5,583 bases of DNA, taken from contig PWJF01000387.1 of NCBI GenBank assembly GCA_003560935.1, positions 1 to 5,583 of the forward strand. The letters run 5' to 3'. The translations under genes were made by a program, and so were the position numbers. This DNA is from Ignavibacteriales bacterium (GTDB taxonomy: Bacteria; Bacteroidota; Ignavibacteria; T3Sed10-11). Shown piece by piece: positions 5,172 through 5,583 of the stretch. The notes beneath the pieces are model-generated. The model saw nothing but the letters and a program-made list of their open reading frames with translations. It was not told the DNA's origin and ran no database searches. Position 1 is the stretch's first letter. Every line of letters starts with the position of its first letter.

Positions 5172-5549
5172 TTAACGAAACATTGATTTTATGCTTCCCC
5201 ATGTGCGTCGTACGCTGCTGATCTTTCCAAGCGGGGCCGTATCTGAATAATACACACTTCCATTGGTTTCCACAATCGCCACCCGGTAAAATACAAGAGC
5301 ACTTTCTTGTTTATATACGGTCTTGTCAATATATTCGTATTTACGGCTGTTCTCAAGGGGAATTGCCCGATCATTAATGCGGGTGAAAACTTCTTCTTCG
5401 GCCATTCTTCGTTCAACATTAAAATGCCGGATACCGCTTTGATCGAGCATCTCCCACGAAATTTTTATATCACGGCCATCGGCTGTAACCGAAAGATTGG
5501 ATACTCGCGATCCTGAAAGAGCGGCAAAAATCAAGAGAAATACGAGCAA
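5172..5549 (-). CDS. Small exported protein with a fibronectin type III-like domain
   Basis: The reading frame gives up to 125 residues. A hydrophobic segment (about 1-12) looks like the core of a signal peptide. A single FN3-like beta-sandwich (about 16-102) follows: DIKISWEM (27-34), FNVERR (43-48), YEYIDKTV (71-78), VFYRVAIVETNGSVYYS (86-102). This pattern (ISWE, then I/VERS, then YxYxD, then YYRL with dGxxxYS) is common in secreted and cell-surface proteins of FCB bacteria. The terminal part is basic (GKISSVRRTWGSIKSMFR). Function is unknown; binding to a protein or polysaccharide is only a family guess. The start is doubtful: the only candidate in frame is TTG at 5549, because an in-frame TAA lies at 5565-5567 and no basic n-region or Shine-Dalgarno is visible. 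A start in another frame followed by a frameshift is possible. Confidence 0.7.
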   Translation of the reverse strand: MLVFLLIFAALSGSRVSNLSVTADGRDIKISWEMLDQSGIRHFNVERRMAEEEVFTRINDRAIPLENSRKYEYIDKTVYKQESALVFYRVAIVETNGSVYYSDTAPLGKISSVRRTWGSIKSMFR

Positions 5550-5583
5550 AAATATTGCGACCGATTACATGTATCTGGCATTA

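Overview
The window (5583 bp, moderate GC) is a stretch of ordinary bacterial chromosome with nine protein-coding genes, one tRNA gene and several well-formed hairpins and terminators. The gene set fits a Gram-negative-type bacterium of the FCB group or a neighbouring phylum (Marinimicrobia/Calditrichota-like): a lipoprotein, a small secreted fibronectin-III-like protein, a stand-alone methylmalonyl-CoA mutase B12 subunit and a long-form NfeD paired with a slipin. That placement is a guess from protein character only. I see no transposase, integrase, phage gene or CRISPR array.

Left part (1-1271): the 3' end of a plus-strand gene whose start lies outside the window meets, tail to tail, a minus-strand pair made of a STAS-domain anti-sigma-factor antagonist (760-1098) followed 3 nt later by a small lipoprotein with a two-cysteine motif (292-756). 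A 10-bp inverted repeat sits at the convergent junction.

Middle (1272-3689): tRNA-Ser(GGA) is followed by a perfect 20-bp direct repeat of its own 3' end, 97 bp downstream. The sequence between the copies can fold into three nested or adjacent stems. This is the least expected structure in the window. Next come nfeD (membrane serine protease, long form) and a slipin/stomatin gene 18 nt later, a classic two-gene membrane operon closed by a good rho-independent terminator (3638-3689).

Right part (3690-5583): a CspA-type cold-shock gene has its own recognisable sigma70-type promoter and a leader RNA containing a strong hairpin. It converges, across a symmetrical 10-bp terminator, on a minus-strand series: an FN3-like secreted protein (5172-5549), a Maf nucleotide pyrophosphatase (4505-5095) and the B12-binding small subunit of methylmalonyl-CoA mutase (4078-4482). 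A hairpin plus T-run lies between the FN3 gene and maf, so these minus-strand genes may not form one transcript.

Most of the window is conventional. No undescribed multi-gene system is evident; the best candidate for something new is the structured repeat unit behind tRNA-Ser.
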